Positions 11,348 through 23,050 of a DNA stretch of 64,000 nt are shown here, piece by piece. Position 1 is the first letter of the stretch, and each line of letters begins with the position of its first letter. Below the pieces are notes generated by a model, which ran no database searches, had not been told where the DNA came from, and was given only the letters and a program-made list of their open reading frames with translations. The stretch is from Eumeta japonica (lineage: Eukaryota; Arthropoda; Insecta; Lepidoptera; Psychidae). The position numbers and the translations under genes were made by a program. The DNA is taken from the NCBI GenBank assembly GCA_005406025.1, contig BGZK01000157.1, positions 62,001 to 126,000 on the forward strand, read 5' to 3'.

Positions 11348-11824
11348 ATGCAAGCTGTAAAAATGTTTACTTACAGTTGTGAAATTTATGATGAAAATGT
11401 TTGCTTGTTAAAATTAAACAGTAGTGTAAACGCATTTAATCACTTTTCTCAAACAGAAAAGTTACAAATTCTGCAAAACTGTCGGTCGTTACCTAATACA
11501 GACTTGACTCAAAAAATACGAAAGGTAAGTAAAAAATTTATCTTGCATACAAACACAAAAATAGATTGTTATGTTTCCATGTGTTTTATTAAAACGGTTT
11601 GGAATAATTACGGATACGTTGATTTGCATAATTTGACAAATGCTGATACTAATTACCTTTTTGAGGGTATGATAAAATTGTCTCTTCAAAATACGATTTT
11701 ATTTTGGAAAGTCATTTACGAACCTCCACTCAGGCTTTTTAGAGGCTTATCGAGCAGGGTTCAGAGTTATTTAATTTCAAATATTGCATTACTTTTTCAG
11801 ATCACATATACAAAAAAAAAATAA
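11348..11824 (+). CDS. Open frame of unknown function with perfect splice donor
   Basis: A 158-codon ATG-initiated frame that I do not recognise. It is longer and more complex than the AT-rich chance frames nearby, using Cys, Trp, Pro, His and Gln freely (for example NCRSLPNTDLTQKIR and TKIDCYVSMC). The sequence AAAG/GTAAGT at about 11522-11530 is a consensus 5' splice site, so an exon could end after KIRK. TTTACTTACAG at about 11367-11377 resembles an acceptor, as does TTACTTTTTCAG near 11800. No signal peptide or membrane segment is convincing. A hAT transposase scrap lies just downstream, so this may be another part of a decayed transposon rather than a host gene. Its coding status is uncertain. 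Confidence 0.3.
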   Translation: MQAVKMFTYSCEIYDENVCLLKLNSSVNAFNHFSQTEKLQILQNCRSLPNTDLTQKIRKVSKKFILHTNTKIDCYVSMCFIKTVWNNYGYVDLHNLTNADTNYLFEGMIKLSLQNTILFWKVIYEPPLRLFRGLSSRVQSYLISNIALLFQITYTKKK

Positions 11825-11939
11825 AGGATACTGATTTTCAGGCAGTGGAAGGGAACAGTTCGTAGTTGTATTGCGATAGTTTATAGATTGCAAAGTAGCA
11901 ACCGATTTATAAAATACGTGCATGTCAGTTTGGGTCGCA

Positions 11940-12132
11940 TAGTTATTTCAATGAGTTCAGCATTTTTCGAAGTTCGGAGTTCGAAGAATATGATTTTTTA
12001 TCCAAAGTAATAGCTCAAACATATGACGACGCGGCACTTATGTCTTCTGAGAAAAATCGTGTTCAAGCTAAAATTAAAGAACGTTGTTGTCCCTTAGCCC
12101 TTTTTCAACCAACTTATAAATATACTTGGTGA
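11940..12132 (+). pseudogene. hAT-type transposase fragment
   Basis: From about 11947 to the TGA near 12132 one plus-strand frame reads FNEFSIF, then FEEYDFLSKVIAQTYDD, then AALMSSEKNRVQAKIKE. The IAQTYDGA(A/S)xMSxxxxGVQxxIKE pattern is the conserved RNase H-like region around the second acidic motif of hAT-type transposases and ZMYM/TTF-like relatives. The following CPLAL segment fits the usual loop, but the family's HCxAHxLNL motif is missing and the frame ends. This is about 60 codons of a protein normally 500-700 aa long. It could share origin with the open frame at 11348. Confidence 0.65.
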
Positions 12133-12218
12133 AAAGAAAAGCAAAACTTCGTATTATATTGAAAATTACTCAGGTGAAGTTGTCGGTCGTGTGTAACAGG
12201 TCGTAAATATAAGCTTAA

Positions 12219-12640
12219 GAACAATTTAAAATTATGGAAATATAAAATCATAATATCATTAACAACCGTCCTATGTGGGCCGGTTTTAATCGTTGTTATC
12301 TATTAAACCATAAACTCAAATAATAGGTTCGTAGCATCAAACAAATCCCCTTTTTAAGTCCACGTATTGTGACGGACTACTACGGAACCCAATACTGCGC
12401 ATGGTCCGACGCACACTTAGCCGGATAAGTTTATGAACAATATAAAAATATGAAATATAAAATCATAATATCCTTAACAACCGTCCTACGTGGGCCGGTT
12501 TTTATACATTATTATCCATTAAACCATAAACTCAATTAATAGGCTTGTAGCATCAAACAAATCCCCTTTTTAAGTCCGCGTATTGTGACGGGCTACTACG
12601 GGACCCTATACTGCGCATGGTCCGACGCACACTTAGCCGG
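12219..12640. repeat. Tandem duplication, ~215-bp unit
   Basis: Two direct copies (12219-12424 and about 12434-12640) share long stretches with scattered substitutions: AACAACCGTCCTA(T/C)GTGGGCCGG, AATCCCCTTTTTAAGTC, and an end with ACTGCGCATGGTCCGACGC followed by ACTTAGCCGG. The period measured between equivalent GAAATATAAAATC starts is 215 bp. A scrap with AAATCCCCTTTTTAAGT recurs at 13357-13373, which suggests the unit is itself a dispersed repeat. No coding content. Confidence 0.9.
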
Positions 12641-13564
12641 TTTATATACGATCCGGACTTTCATTCACTCATAACCATCAATGCAAGTTTTTTTTCTCGT
12701 CAAGGGGAATTGTCTCGCCAATTAGGCCACGAAGGAATATAGATATGTTAGGGTAATTTACCGCTATCTAGTTGATTGATTCATCTTCAACCGTTTTGTC
12801 GCGTTCGCGGCGTTCAGTTACTAATGTTATTTATTTTTCTACATTCTCGACCAGAATAAACGAATTTAAAGTAATTTGCCCCCATTAAACGAATAATTGA
12901 AAATTGAACCAACTACGAATTGGACTCGAGCGTACGGCATTATCATACTTTATTTGTTCCAACAGCGAGGAGCTTAATTCAAATCCGAAATTATTAACGT
13001 TTTGACTTATTGAAAAGATGGTTATCATACCAACTATCAATTGTTCTTGAAAAGCTTTTGTGATAAAAGATAGATTATTTCCTCTTAACGAAAACCCTAA
13101 ATGAGAAATAGTAAAGTAAATTCTTATTTCCAAAATTATTGAATCGCTGTTATACTTATTAAATTACATACTCAGTAGTGATGCACATTAAGTATGAAAT
13201 AACTTCCAACATAAATTGTGAGATTGCAAGCGCTTATCCTTAAATTTCCCGGAGGTCCTATGGGAAGGTAAATTATAAACAGGGTTTTTCACCATATGTT
13301 AATGCTGTAATTAGCGACCAGGTAGGAGACGAAGTTTGTCCACTTATTAATTTGCTAAATCCCCTTTTTAAGTAAATTTAAATTTTTTTACTTCGAAATT
13401 TAATTAAAGCGACAAAAGCATGTATACGACAAAAACGGCTCAATCACTACTCGTTACACACGAAGGAATCACCTATATGGAACATATAACTTGCATCTCC
13501 AATATTATTGTATATGTGTCTGTTGTATACAATAACGTAATAGCTTATCTTAGACGTTTACTTT
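12641..13564. other. Non-coding stretch with moderate-GC block
   Basis: A non-repetitive block at about 12690-12960 (TCTCGCCAATTAGGCC, GTCGCGTTCGCGGCG) might be conserved regulatory DNA. A scrap of the 215-bp repeat is at 13357-13373. No gene. Confidence 0.4.
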
Positions 13565-13900
13565 TTTGAGCCGTCGTAAACTACAAAACCCGCCCACACC
13601 TCTCCATCGGCCGCGGGCTGCAGCATAACATTTCAATATCGAGAGCGAGCGGCCTCGGGGGCCGCGGCCATTAATCAAAACATCGAAAGAAAAAATTCCC
13701 GCGCTAGACCCGAAGGCCGCGCTCAAAAACGGCCCGCGGAAATACTGAGAGACTGAACGAAAACGACGGCGCTGCTTAAGAGGATCCCCATTCAGCGGGA
13801 GCGTCGGGGAATCTTCCACCGGAGCGTTCTCGGGAGGACGTAGCGTTTTTTTTTTTTCCGTCGTCCGCGTCGCCGGGTGCGTCAATATTTGGAAGCAAAT
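13565..13900. other. GC-rich, CpG-dense island
   Basis: This ~335-bp block is far richer in GC and CpG than its surroundings, with runs such as GGCCTCGGGGGCCGCGG and CGCCGGGTGCGTC, and it holds the homeodomain-like core CCATTAATCAAAA near 13668-13680. A 111-codon minus-strand frame is open through it, but the Arg/Pro/Gly-rich product has no domain, as expected of GC-rich DNA without stop codons. I favour a regulatory or CpG-rich conserved block over a gene. Confidence 0.4.
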
Positions 13901-16499
13901 AAACTCGTGCTTTCCTTAGGGCGCGTCAAAACTCGAAAATAAAAGGTTCGTGAACATTCGAATTATCGTGAGCTATCGATTTGTGAGTTGGCCTTTATTT
14001 ATTCGCTGGAGTTTTCGCATCACATTTCCTACAATTTACGATAATATAGATAAGCAATATCATGGTGCTTCAAGAGACGTGGATACGCAATTTGTTTCCT
14101 TATTTAATTTAGTATCCTCCTGAAGGGCATACAGCCACTTAATAAACGGCAAGAGAACTTTGCTCGGCGTCTTTCGAGTTTGCCGTGGGATTATAATAAC
14201 TTTCTATGGGAAAAGTCTGTTATATTAATTTCCAACAATAAGCATATAAATACGTATTACATAGAAATTCTACGCAATGGTGCTAAGAAAGAACATTTTG
14301 AAGTGAAACTTCCTTAGAATCGTTGTGATTTCAAAGCGGATGCAACGGAAAAAACGACAGGTAAGAGACACAAATACAAAAATGTGTAGGATGAAGCCGG
14401 GAAAGAATGAGACAGAAATATACATACTATTTTCTCTTTGTGCCATGCTTCGTAGCATCCCCACTCTCGTATTCTAAGCATATTCGCCCGTAATTAGTGA
14501 GCCAGAGCGAGAGAGCAAATGTCGGTGTTTATGTATATCGCATACTGTATAATACTTGCTTGTATTTGAGCATTTAACGTGTGTTAGTATATGTGAGAAT
14601 TTCGTAAGCTAATACTGCTGTACACTGTATGCGGTTGCGTATTACAGCTTTTTAGTAAGAAGTCAGCGTGGTGTGTTATTATTCAGTGTTTGTGAGTATT
14701 TTTATATCTTGTTGTGCTAAATAATAAATTTTATAAGAATCCGAAAACTAATGCCGAAATGTATCGTCAATATCGACGCAAAAAAAATTAAAATAAAATT
14801 AAATAACACATGTTAAATAAAATATCTTTTAAAATAGATCAAAATAATTTCATTTTTACCCTTGTTATAATATTCATCTCATTCTTTTGTTGATTAACTG
14901 AAGTTTCACTTCTATCGTGTGTGAATCACACACACAGTATTTTATTTTTTTTTATTTAATATTTACACGAAATAAACTTAGACAGGTAAGTTTATTTCCT
15001 GAAAATAATAAATAAATAAAATTGTCGCTTTGTAAAGAGACCTCATGGACAATTAAAGAGATATCCTTATAAAAAATTAAAGGTATTATAAAATAATTAC
15101 AAAATCAAAATCGGTAGCTTTCGATTTCATCTATCGGTGTACTTAAGGCGGAGAAATAACTTTTCGATAAACAACTTTTTACTCGTCTAACATTACATTT
15201 CCCAAACAAATCTTCGCTCTGAGGATTTTTCTTTATTTCGGCCCCCCCGAACAAAGTCATTTCCTTTTTTTTGTCAGTGGTGCCTCGAACATCGCCGGTG
15301 TTACGATTTGCCCTTCCGACCAATCATCCAGGGCGCCAGTCAAATGCGGTGCCAAGGATGGAATAAAACTGGAATGGATTGGATTTAGGCATAAAACTGA
15401 AAACGGTTATTGCGTGTATTCTTTAGATTAAACCGTAGTATATTTATTACATACTTTCGTCTTTTAAGGAAACAAAAAAGGATTATTCTTTTTGGTGTTT
15501 ATGATCCAAGCTTACTAATATATTGATACCATAGAACGGTTCGAAATAAAAACGAAACAGCGTCGTATTGTAGCGATTTAAAGACAGTAAGTGGATTTTC
15601 ATAAAAATAAATACACTTACACTTCTATCACGACTACTTGAAGATATTATCAAATATTTTTAAATCCGATATTTCAAATGTTGCTTGCTGATCGTGATTC
15701 AGAATTAAAGTAATGTATAAATTGTGAAATACAATCCTTGAGTCTTGAATAGGAGGTTATGATCACTTACCTACCCATATTTTTATGTTGCAAATAACCA
15801 TCAACGATTGTATTGATTCAGCAACGATATGACGTCATCATGTATGTTACATCATTTATGTATTGATCATCGATTAATTGACAATAAAATCAGGTGGTGA
15901 TATTAGTACGCTTTGAGTTTATGTATTTATCGGACCGATTATACACCTGTTATTATTTAAAAGATTTAAAGGTAAAGCAATTAATGGCATTTAACATTTA
16001 ACAATTATGAAAAAAAATTTTGAAAAATAGAAAAAATAATCCAGGATTAAATTTAAATTTTGAAGTTACACAAAAAATATTAGTGATATAATGCGCAGGT
16101 ATAAAGCTTCTCGACCCCTCCTTCACCGCCGCGTTCCTATTTTACGCCATTGCGACGCTTTCGTGACGAAATTCACAGCGCCAAAGTTTCGTGCGCTGTA
16201 CCGTAATAGATCTAATTGTAGTTGTACCTAATACCGTTATATCAAATTAAAAGGTTATTTTAGTTATATAAGTTAGAATGATAACGAAAAGTAATGGTAT
16301 TACTGTGAAAAAATTGTGGGATGCTAGATAAATCAGTTCTCGCAAATATTCAATCGGTATACGATTAGTCCAAAAATGCTACGAAAGATATGGCACAAAG
16401 CGCCCCACTCTTTTTTTACAATAATATTGATATTTTTCGTTCATTATTTTATTCTTAAATTAAGATCTATTTTTCACTTTTTACTTCTATTTATCATCA
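13901..16499. other. Non-coding stretch with repeat scraps
   Basis: No gene. The segment TTTGCTCGGCGTCTTTCGAG at about 14160-14179 recurs as TTTGCTTGGCGTCTTTCGAG at about 35371-35390, so both belong to one dispersed repeat. Blocks at 15110-15345 and 16095-16210 are GC-richer and non-repetitive, and I cannot assign them. The rest is AT-rich. Confidence 0.45.
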
Positions 16500-16890
16500 A
16501 AACGTGTTTTTTCGTTTTTTTTAACTTTTTCTTTATGTGAATCATCCATACGCGCGTCAGCGTGGGAAGTTTTAGTGGCTGATGCGCGAAATGTAACGTT
16601 ACCCGAGCGATGTAGACATACATTACCACATAAGTGTGCTGTACAGGAGAGACGTGCGAATGAGAGAACAAAAGGAATTGAATATATCTATACATATATA
16701 ATGAAAATAGGTTGTCTTTGTTCGCCAATCACGTAAAAACTACTAAACGTATAGACACGGGACTGGGACCATTCGATGCGGGATAATTTGTAGATGGTTC
16801 TAGGCTACTCATTTTTCGAATTCCGTAAATTATACGCCATTTTATTTATAATAAAAATTACCCAGCGAAGCGGGCGGGACAGCTAGTGTG
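16500..16890 (+). mobile_element. Non-autonomous Helitron-like 3' end
   Basis: The segment 16730-16890 (with CAATCACGTAAAAACTACTAAACG, TCGATGCGGGATAATTTG and TAGATGGTTCTAGGCTAC) matches other scraps in the window (1071, 55020 and, for its first part, 54990 and 55530). It ends with a small hairpin, CCCAGCGAAGCGGG, followed about 11 nt later by CTAG and then T. A short GC hairpin just before a 3' CTRR inserted before T is the Helitron signature. No Rep/helicase coding is present. The 5' boundary is a guess. Confidence 0.5.
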
Positions 16891-16896
16891 TGTATA

Positions 16897-17440
16897 AAAA
16901 AAATTGGTTGCCTGTAAAGTCGGTATACGGGCGAAAGTTTTACGTGACAACGACTTTGAGTGGTAAAATCATTTTAATGTGAATATTCATTCGTATAGTA
17001 GGAAGAAGGATGAAATAATAGTAACAATTTAAAACATTTATTTATACAAAGAATTATATTTAAAACATTAATTTATACAAAGAATCTCGCACTGAATTTC
17101 ATATTAACAAAATTTTATTTTACCTTTACACATACATACGTATTTATATACAAATATACATACAATAACTTGCAATACATTTGCGTACAATGAAACAGCG
17201 TTTACTACAACTTAACTTGTTCCTATCTGAGTGGAAGGGACGCGTGCCTTTCACTTTATGTCTGTCTCTCTCGCTCTTAGGCGGGCTAACCATGCCCGAG
17301 TGGAAGGGACGCGTGCCTCTCACTCGCTCTCATTGTGAGCGCATAACGTGAGCGGAGCGTAACGCAGTTTCTTGAAGTGTCACCCGGCAAACCAATTTAT
17401 AAGACGTTGTCACGTCAAAATTTTCCATTGCTTTTTATGT
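16897..17440. mobile_element. MITE-like element with subterminal inverted repeats
   Basis: Left side: AATTGGTTGCC at about 16903, then TTTTACGTGACAACG at about 16938. Right side, read on the other strand: TTTTGACGTGACAACG, then AAATTGGTTTGCC (about 17425-17390). These paired motifs suggest an element with subterminal inverted repeats of ~15 bp. Inside, GAGTGGAAGGGACGCGTGCC occurs twice, at 17229 and 17298. It starts within a few bases of the Helitron-like CTAG end, so two elements abut. No transposase coding. Confidence 0.5.
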
Positions 17441-18329
17441 TATAAAAGTATAATAATATGTTATGTTATTATACTTTTAATTTGTTGTCCACAAAATAAA
17501 GTTTGACATTAATTCGTTATTTAATTGATTTTATTGATATATAATTTAAAACATTTTAAAATAATTTGTTATTATTGTTTTATTTACGGTGACGTCACCC
17601 AATTATGATTTATTATTATCAAATTAATAAAATTGATTTCAAATTATTTATTTTTATTACTAATTAATTGACGGAATTCCTAATAGAAATATCAGTGATA
17701 TTTTATTAAACTAAAATATATTTTCTATTTATAAACATAAATATTATCTTATTAGTATTATATTTAAAATATTAAAAAAACATATTGCTTTTATTAATAA
17801 ATTTTATTCTTTTTTATTATTTTGCTACTAATTTTCTCTATTGGTATTTTTTAATTATAAATTCTAATATCGACTAAAATGTTCCACAGCCTCATAAGTA
17901 TATGACTCGACTATAATCAATACAGTAAAACAGACAGTAGCAGTAGCTTTAAACAGAAAATATTGACACCAATTTAAAATGTTTTGGGAGTTTTCAAAAT
18001 TCCATATCTCTCTTCTTTCTTTGATTTCTCACAAACTGTCTTATCCAAGACACTCATAGAATGCTTTACCTTGACTGTAAGACATTAAATTTAGCTAGGT
18101 CCTAATTTCTGGCATTGAAAATTTACGATTTCTATAAATTCAGTTAGCACAGAAATATTTATCGATAATTTTTTTTACAAATAAAAAACGTTTTGAAATA
18201 TCCGGGAATGACACTTCGCCAGTATCTACATCTAAGCTGGTGAAATTCGTCGAGACTTGTGATGAATGAAATGTTGCGATGCATTATTAATTTAGTACGT
18301 AACAATCAGGATGCGAGTCTCATTCGCAC
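17441..18329. other. Very AT-rich stretch with a hairpin
   Basis: Arms 17443-17456 and 17466-17479 form a perfect 14-bp AT-rich hairpin, which may mark the outer edge of the neighbouring element. The remainder up to 18180 is AT-rich with nothing recognisable. Confidence 0.5.
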
Positions 18330-18645
18330 TTGTCCGGTATTTTTTGTGTATTTTTTCATAATAAATATCATTTAACCCGCAGTACTATTTTACGCTTTCC
18401 GGTCTTCGTGCATGCGATGCGGTCTCTAGGCAGAATCTCACCGCTCCGTATGACAATGGATATTGCGGTCGATGGTAAGCCTTCGAATGAAGCTGACATG
18501 TTTTCTAATACGCCGCCATGCATACGGGGACGGGAAAGCGGCTTTGATGAAACGGCGAACAAAGGGAAGATACATGCTCCTTCTGTTGTGATTTTCAATA
18601 CCAACTATCGGGACAAAACCGTGTGTACAAATTACTTATGATATG
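18330..18645. other. Moderate-GC block open on both strands
   Basis: Between about 18380 and 18610 the sequence is free of stop codons in one plus frame (103 codons in all) and one minus frame (78 codons). It has balanced composition, unlike the AT-rich flanks. Neither product resembles a protein I know. It could be an exon of an unknown gene, a piece of a transposon ORF, or a conserved non-coding block. No clear splice-site pair decides the question. Confidence 0.3.
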
Positions 18646-18766
18646 CTATGGATCTTTTCGATGCGGCGTTCGTATGAAAAATCTCACAAACTAAAGTCAC
18701 GAGCCACTTATAGCAATATATTATAATTTATTTTATTAGAATTGTTGAAGAATTTTAATTTATATG

Positions 18767-19316
18767 AAAAACGGGCCAAGTGCGAGTCGGAATCGTGAAG
18801 AGAGAATTTCGTACTGTAATAAACTATCAACATTAATATTTGATAAAATTAAACAACTAAAACATACTCTCTTTACGAATAGGCATTTTGGGTTTCTGTG
18901 TGAGAAATTAATAATTCAAACAATATAAAGTATCAATTTTTATTGTAATTTAGAAATAAATCACTGTTCTATTTTACGTATTCTTTTTTTTTATATTTAA
19001 GCTCTATAAGTGAATTCAGAAAAAAATAAGAATATTCAAATTTCATAGATCTTTGATATCTTTTAAACCATAGATCTTGACAGTATATAAAAAATATATT
19101 TGTAATTCTCATATCAAACTCATTCATTTTATATGTCAAATGGTGCATTTCACCAAAGTTTTTTTTGCTTTCTAATAATCCTCCAAAATCGAAATCCGGT
19201 CATTTGCGCTATATTCTATGAGTTACATCAATTGCGTATTACGTACCGAACCGCAACTGTTACCGTCGAGTCGACTCTAAGAAAAAAAAACTGTAACATT
19301 CACGGAACCTTAAAAA
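18767..19316 (-). mobile_element. Lepidopteran TACGGAACCCT-type repeat, long copy
   Basis: It begins with AACGGGCCAAGTGCGAGTCGG and ends with CACGGAACCTTAAAAA. These two end motifs bracket a well-known type of moth repeat (GGCCAAGTGCGAGTCGG ... TACGGAACCCTAAAA). Other copies or ends lie at 25780-26068, 47560-47693 and, in the opposite orientation, 60210-60508. The middle is AT-rich with no coding. Strand is assigned by calling the 60210 copy plus. Confidence 0.6.
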
Positions 19317-22300
19317 TTTGTTCACGCAAGCGTCACGCCCTTCGGCATATACGACTACATAGACCGCGATCGTTAATAACACACGAGAGATCCTCAAAAA
19401 AGGTTTTAATTGAACGTCAATAGGGGGCGCAAAGAGGGAATCGCTCGGAACGACTTAATGCATGCCGAGATAGCGCCACCGCGGAACCAATTATCGGCCG
19501 CCCTGTTTGTGTGGAAATATTTGACTTTCATCAAATCAATTCAGCGAGAGAAAATTATTTATTAGCATATAGAGAGAATTTGCAGTCGGTTGGCTTTATG
19601 GTTCTTTTTTTTGTGGGGGGAAAATTTTGTATCTTTTGGCCGTCATGAAATTAGATTGAAAAATTATTTAAAGGGTTTAGTATCGATTGAACGGAAGTTC
19701 TTGTCATGTGGAAATAAAATAAATGATATAGTTTTTTGAACTGATCCACAACTATAAAATATTTGGTAGGTTTTTAGAAAAAATTTATAAATTCATAGTA
19801 GAAATAAAAAATATTGAATAAACATATTATCAAGTTTACAAATTGAAGAATTATCTATATAGATATAAATTTCAAATATCCATGACTGATGATTCCTTTT
19901 CAGATACCATTTTGGATTCTCAGTCAATTGACCGTATTAAAAACTATTCTCTTATTTGTTTAAAAATCCATAATAACCATTGCAGTTGTAAAAAGTCGTA
20001 TCAATACTTTTTAATTTTTAATTTACAATACTTTTTAATTTATCCTATTCTCTTATTTCTATCCTATTCTATATTATATCTCTGACACGAAATCTTGCTA
20101 GATTTTCCAAAAATTCTTTTAAACGAGTCATTTAAATCGGTTAAACTGAACTCGAGAAAAGTGTACTTATTTTATCTATTATGCAAAATACACTAATTTA
20201 CGCCTGTATGTTCAGAAGAAGACATCAAAGTGGTAAACAGTCAACGTATATCAAACTGGTTCCGATGCTCAAAATGAATGTGAAGTAAAAATACAGAAAT
20301 TACTGCTATATTTTTTATCTGTTCTGTTGCCAAATAGTTTGCTCAAGGTATTGACAAATAGTATTTTAGGATCTTTCATTATCTTCTGGAACCATTTTAG
20401 AAATCTTGATTTTGGGCAATAAATCTAAATTTACCACAATTATACTTGTCTGGTTAATAACAACACTATGCTCATGGTCAAATGAATATGGAGATGGTAA
20501 TATAGAAGCATGTTAAAATCAAAACATTATGTAAAATATAAAATAAGATTCTCATTTTATTTGATTGTCATTTACAAATAGACTACATCTCAGAATTTCT
20601 GACTACAAGTTTTTTGCGCTACGTAAACCAGATTGTCTCTCGATATTTAATCTGATAACTGTCATAAAGTTATTTACTTAGCTTTCTATAATACAGGAAT
20701 GACTTTGATAGCCTGTCGTTAAAAATATTTTTACGTTAACGTTTACTGTTTGCTTTATTATTAGTCGTTGAAACATTTGAAATTATCGAATTGCGTTTCT
20801 TGAAGTTACAGTTCAAGGCACATTCACTTTCAAATCGATATAATAACGTTGATGAGCTACCTAGTAAACAGATACCCTTGATTTCGGTAACAGATAACAG
20901 TAAACGTTACGTTTTGTTATGAAATGATATTAGTATATAGCGATACAACATATATATTTAATACATAAAAACACCCAAACTTGTAAATAAAAGATCCTTA
21001 ATTCAAGCTTATGTTATGTTACTCATATATTAAATAATAATACTGCATTTAACTCATCTTGTCAAATAAAAGAATAGGACTCCGCTTTTTTATCTTGAAA
21101 TGGTTGTTTACATTATTTGTGCACATTTAATATTTACGTTAATCGTAACATGCTTATGATCTTATTAATGGTTAAAGATGGCGTATTCAAAGCCTTGTTT
21201 ATATATATTTGGGAATTTTCTAGCACATCGCTCAAGCGTATGTATATACCAAAATTTAAGCCTCGCAAGTTGGTTTTCTCTTGACGATTAATGTGTTAAC
21301 GAACAAAGCGCTGTCAGTAGCTGAAGGGTAATCTGTAATTTATTTGTATAATTATATGTAGGTTTTCAAGAGTGAACTCTTGTCACATCAACGAGACCGT
21401 GAAGAGTTCTGCCATATGGAAACGCTTACGGCTGCGCATCGGTTTCAAGTCACCGAACTATTGCACGATAATCGGCTAGATCTATTTATAGAATATTTAG
21501 CGCGACCAAAGAACGCTTGGCTAAATCGAGCGACCGGAACTTAATATCGGGATGAGGACTAATATGAGTCAAGCTTATTGGACTGACAAGCACACACACA
21601 CACGGGCAGAAAAACTCAAATAACAATAACGAGATAATCTTACAAAACGTACAAACAAAAAAAATATGTCTTGAAAATATGATTAAGCTTATCACTGCGT
21701 ACATTATTATTGTAAATTCAATATCATTTCAAAAATTATAAAGCTTATTGTAATAATCTAAATAATTTTACATTCCTGAAAGCAATGGGTGTGTATTTTT
21801 TTTGAAACAAACGAAACTAATAGTTTCTAGGTAGCCGAAAACAACTTTTTTTTTTAATAAATATATATCCCTTCCAACATATCTCTCTTCGGCGTAAGGT
21901 ATAATCATCTCGCAGTGCAAATTAAGGATCTAACAATGAGCGCGGATTGTCGGAATGCATCTGTCCCCCTCCTTCCGTTTTCCGCCGAGGAAATTCACGT
22001 ATTGTTCAGAGGAGATCCGGGAGGAGTATTTGGATCTCGTTTGGGCTTTTGTGAAATCTTTGCGTTTCGTGTTTTACCTTTTCTTTTGTACAGAACTTAA
22101 TAAATACTATTTTACCTTTTATGAGATAATCACCATAAAAAGAGCGCTAATGATTGCGTAATTAAAGTTTTTGAGATATATATATATATACTTTGAAATA
22201 TATATTAATACAAAAAATTAGGCTAACCTCTGCTTAGGACGTTATGTGAGTACCAGAACAAACACGATCGTGTAATTTTCACTATTAACCCTTGGAAATT

Positions 22301-22454
22301 ATGTAAAAAAAATCGTTTCTTCATTAGCAAAAAGTAGACCATACAAAACTTTCTGATTGCGAGAATAAACTAATCTGTATTTTTATTATTTATTTGTTGC
22401 CTAAAATCTCATTACAATCATACTAGAATTTTCGACAATCTGTACTTGAAAATT
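19317..22454. other. Non-coding stretch
   Basis: A GC-richer, non-repetitive block at about 19425-19570 (GATAGCGCCACCGCGG, CCAATTATCGGCCGCC, then a TTGACTTTCATCAAATCAATT segment) is a candidate conserved element. A smaller one lies at 21360-21550. A (CA)n tract is at 21591-21602 and a (TA)n tract near 22176. The remainder is AT-rich and shows nothing. Confidence 0.4.
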
Positions 22455-23050
22455 ATATCTGTATAAATAAAAATCAATTGCCACATGTATGGAAGAGCAT
22501 GACTTGAGAACGACTGGACAAATTTCCTAATTTTTTTCTGTTGTGTTCCTGATTGTTAGGACAACGCTTGTATGAAAGAAAATAACCCTTTGTATCTATC
22601 CGTCTGTCTCTTTGTCCGGCGTATCTTTGGTACGGCTAAATCGATCATTACGCGACTTGCATTGGAAGGTAAGGAGCTTACTGGGCCACTTTTAGGGTAC
22701 TTTTATTGCGATATTTTTGGAGTTTTAGCATGAAAAATAACCCTTAAAAATTATAATATGTTATACAATATTGTATTTGAAAGCGAGATGGAGAGTAGAA
22801 TCGAGAACGAAGTCTGGATTAGAATCGAAAGCGAGACTAGAACCGAAATTGAGAACGGAGCTAGGGTCAAAAACAAGTGAGGGATCTAAAGTATGACTGG
22901 GATCAGAATTAAAAATGATACCGGGATTGGAATTGATATCGATCGTTACAAAAGAAAAAAAAATCTGCGTCCATGCCGGTGCAGCTGCGGGCATGAACTA
23001 TCCGTGCGAGTATCAGCAAGAAAGTGCAGAACAACGTCTGCCGGGCCAAC
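22455..23050 (+). mobile_element. Helitron-like repeat carrying minisatellite, copy 2
   Basis: This is the fullest copy of the minisatellite family. The head is near 22455 (TGTATAAATAAAAATCAATTG, then GAGAACGACTGGACAAATTTCC). The middle, 22770-22945, is an array of GAACGAGA/GATTAGAATCGAAA-type degenerate units. The end is GTCTGCCGGGCCAACTAAT near 23038-23056. I recall moth relatives that end CTGCCGGGTCAGCTAGT, so the terminal CTAA may be a mutated CTAG. Non-autonomous; no replicase coding. The 77-codon minus frame across the array is a by-product of it. Confidence 0.6.

Noticed and set aside
13550..13885. 111-codon minus-strand frame in the GC island
   Set aside because: The Arg/Pro/Gly-rich product has no domain, and GC-rich DNA lacks stop codons by chance. 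Nothing suggests splicing or a start.
22080..22200. Polyadenylation signals and TA-rich tracts as gene ends
   Set aside because: AATAAA-like strings are frequent by chance in this AT-rich DNA and no coding frame precedes them.
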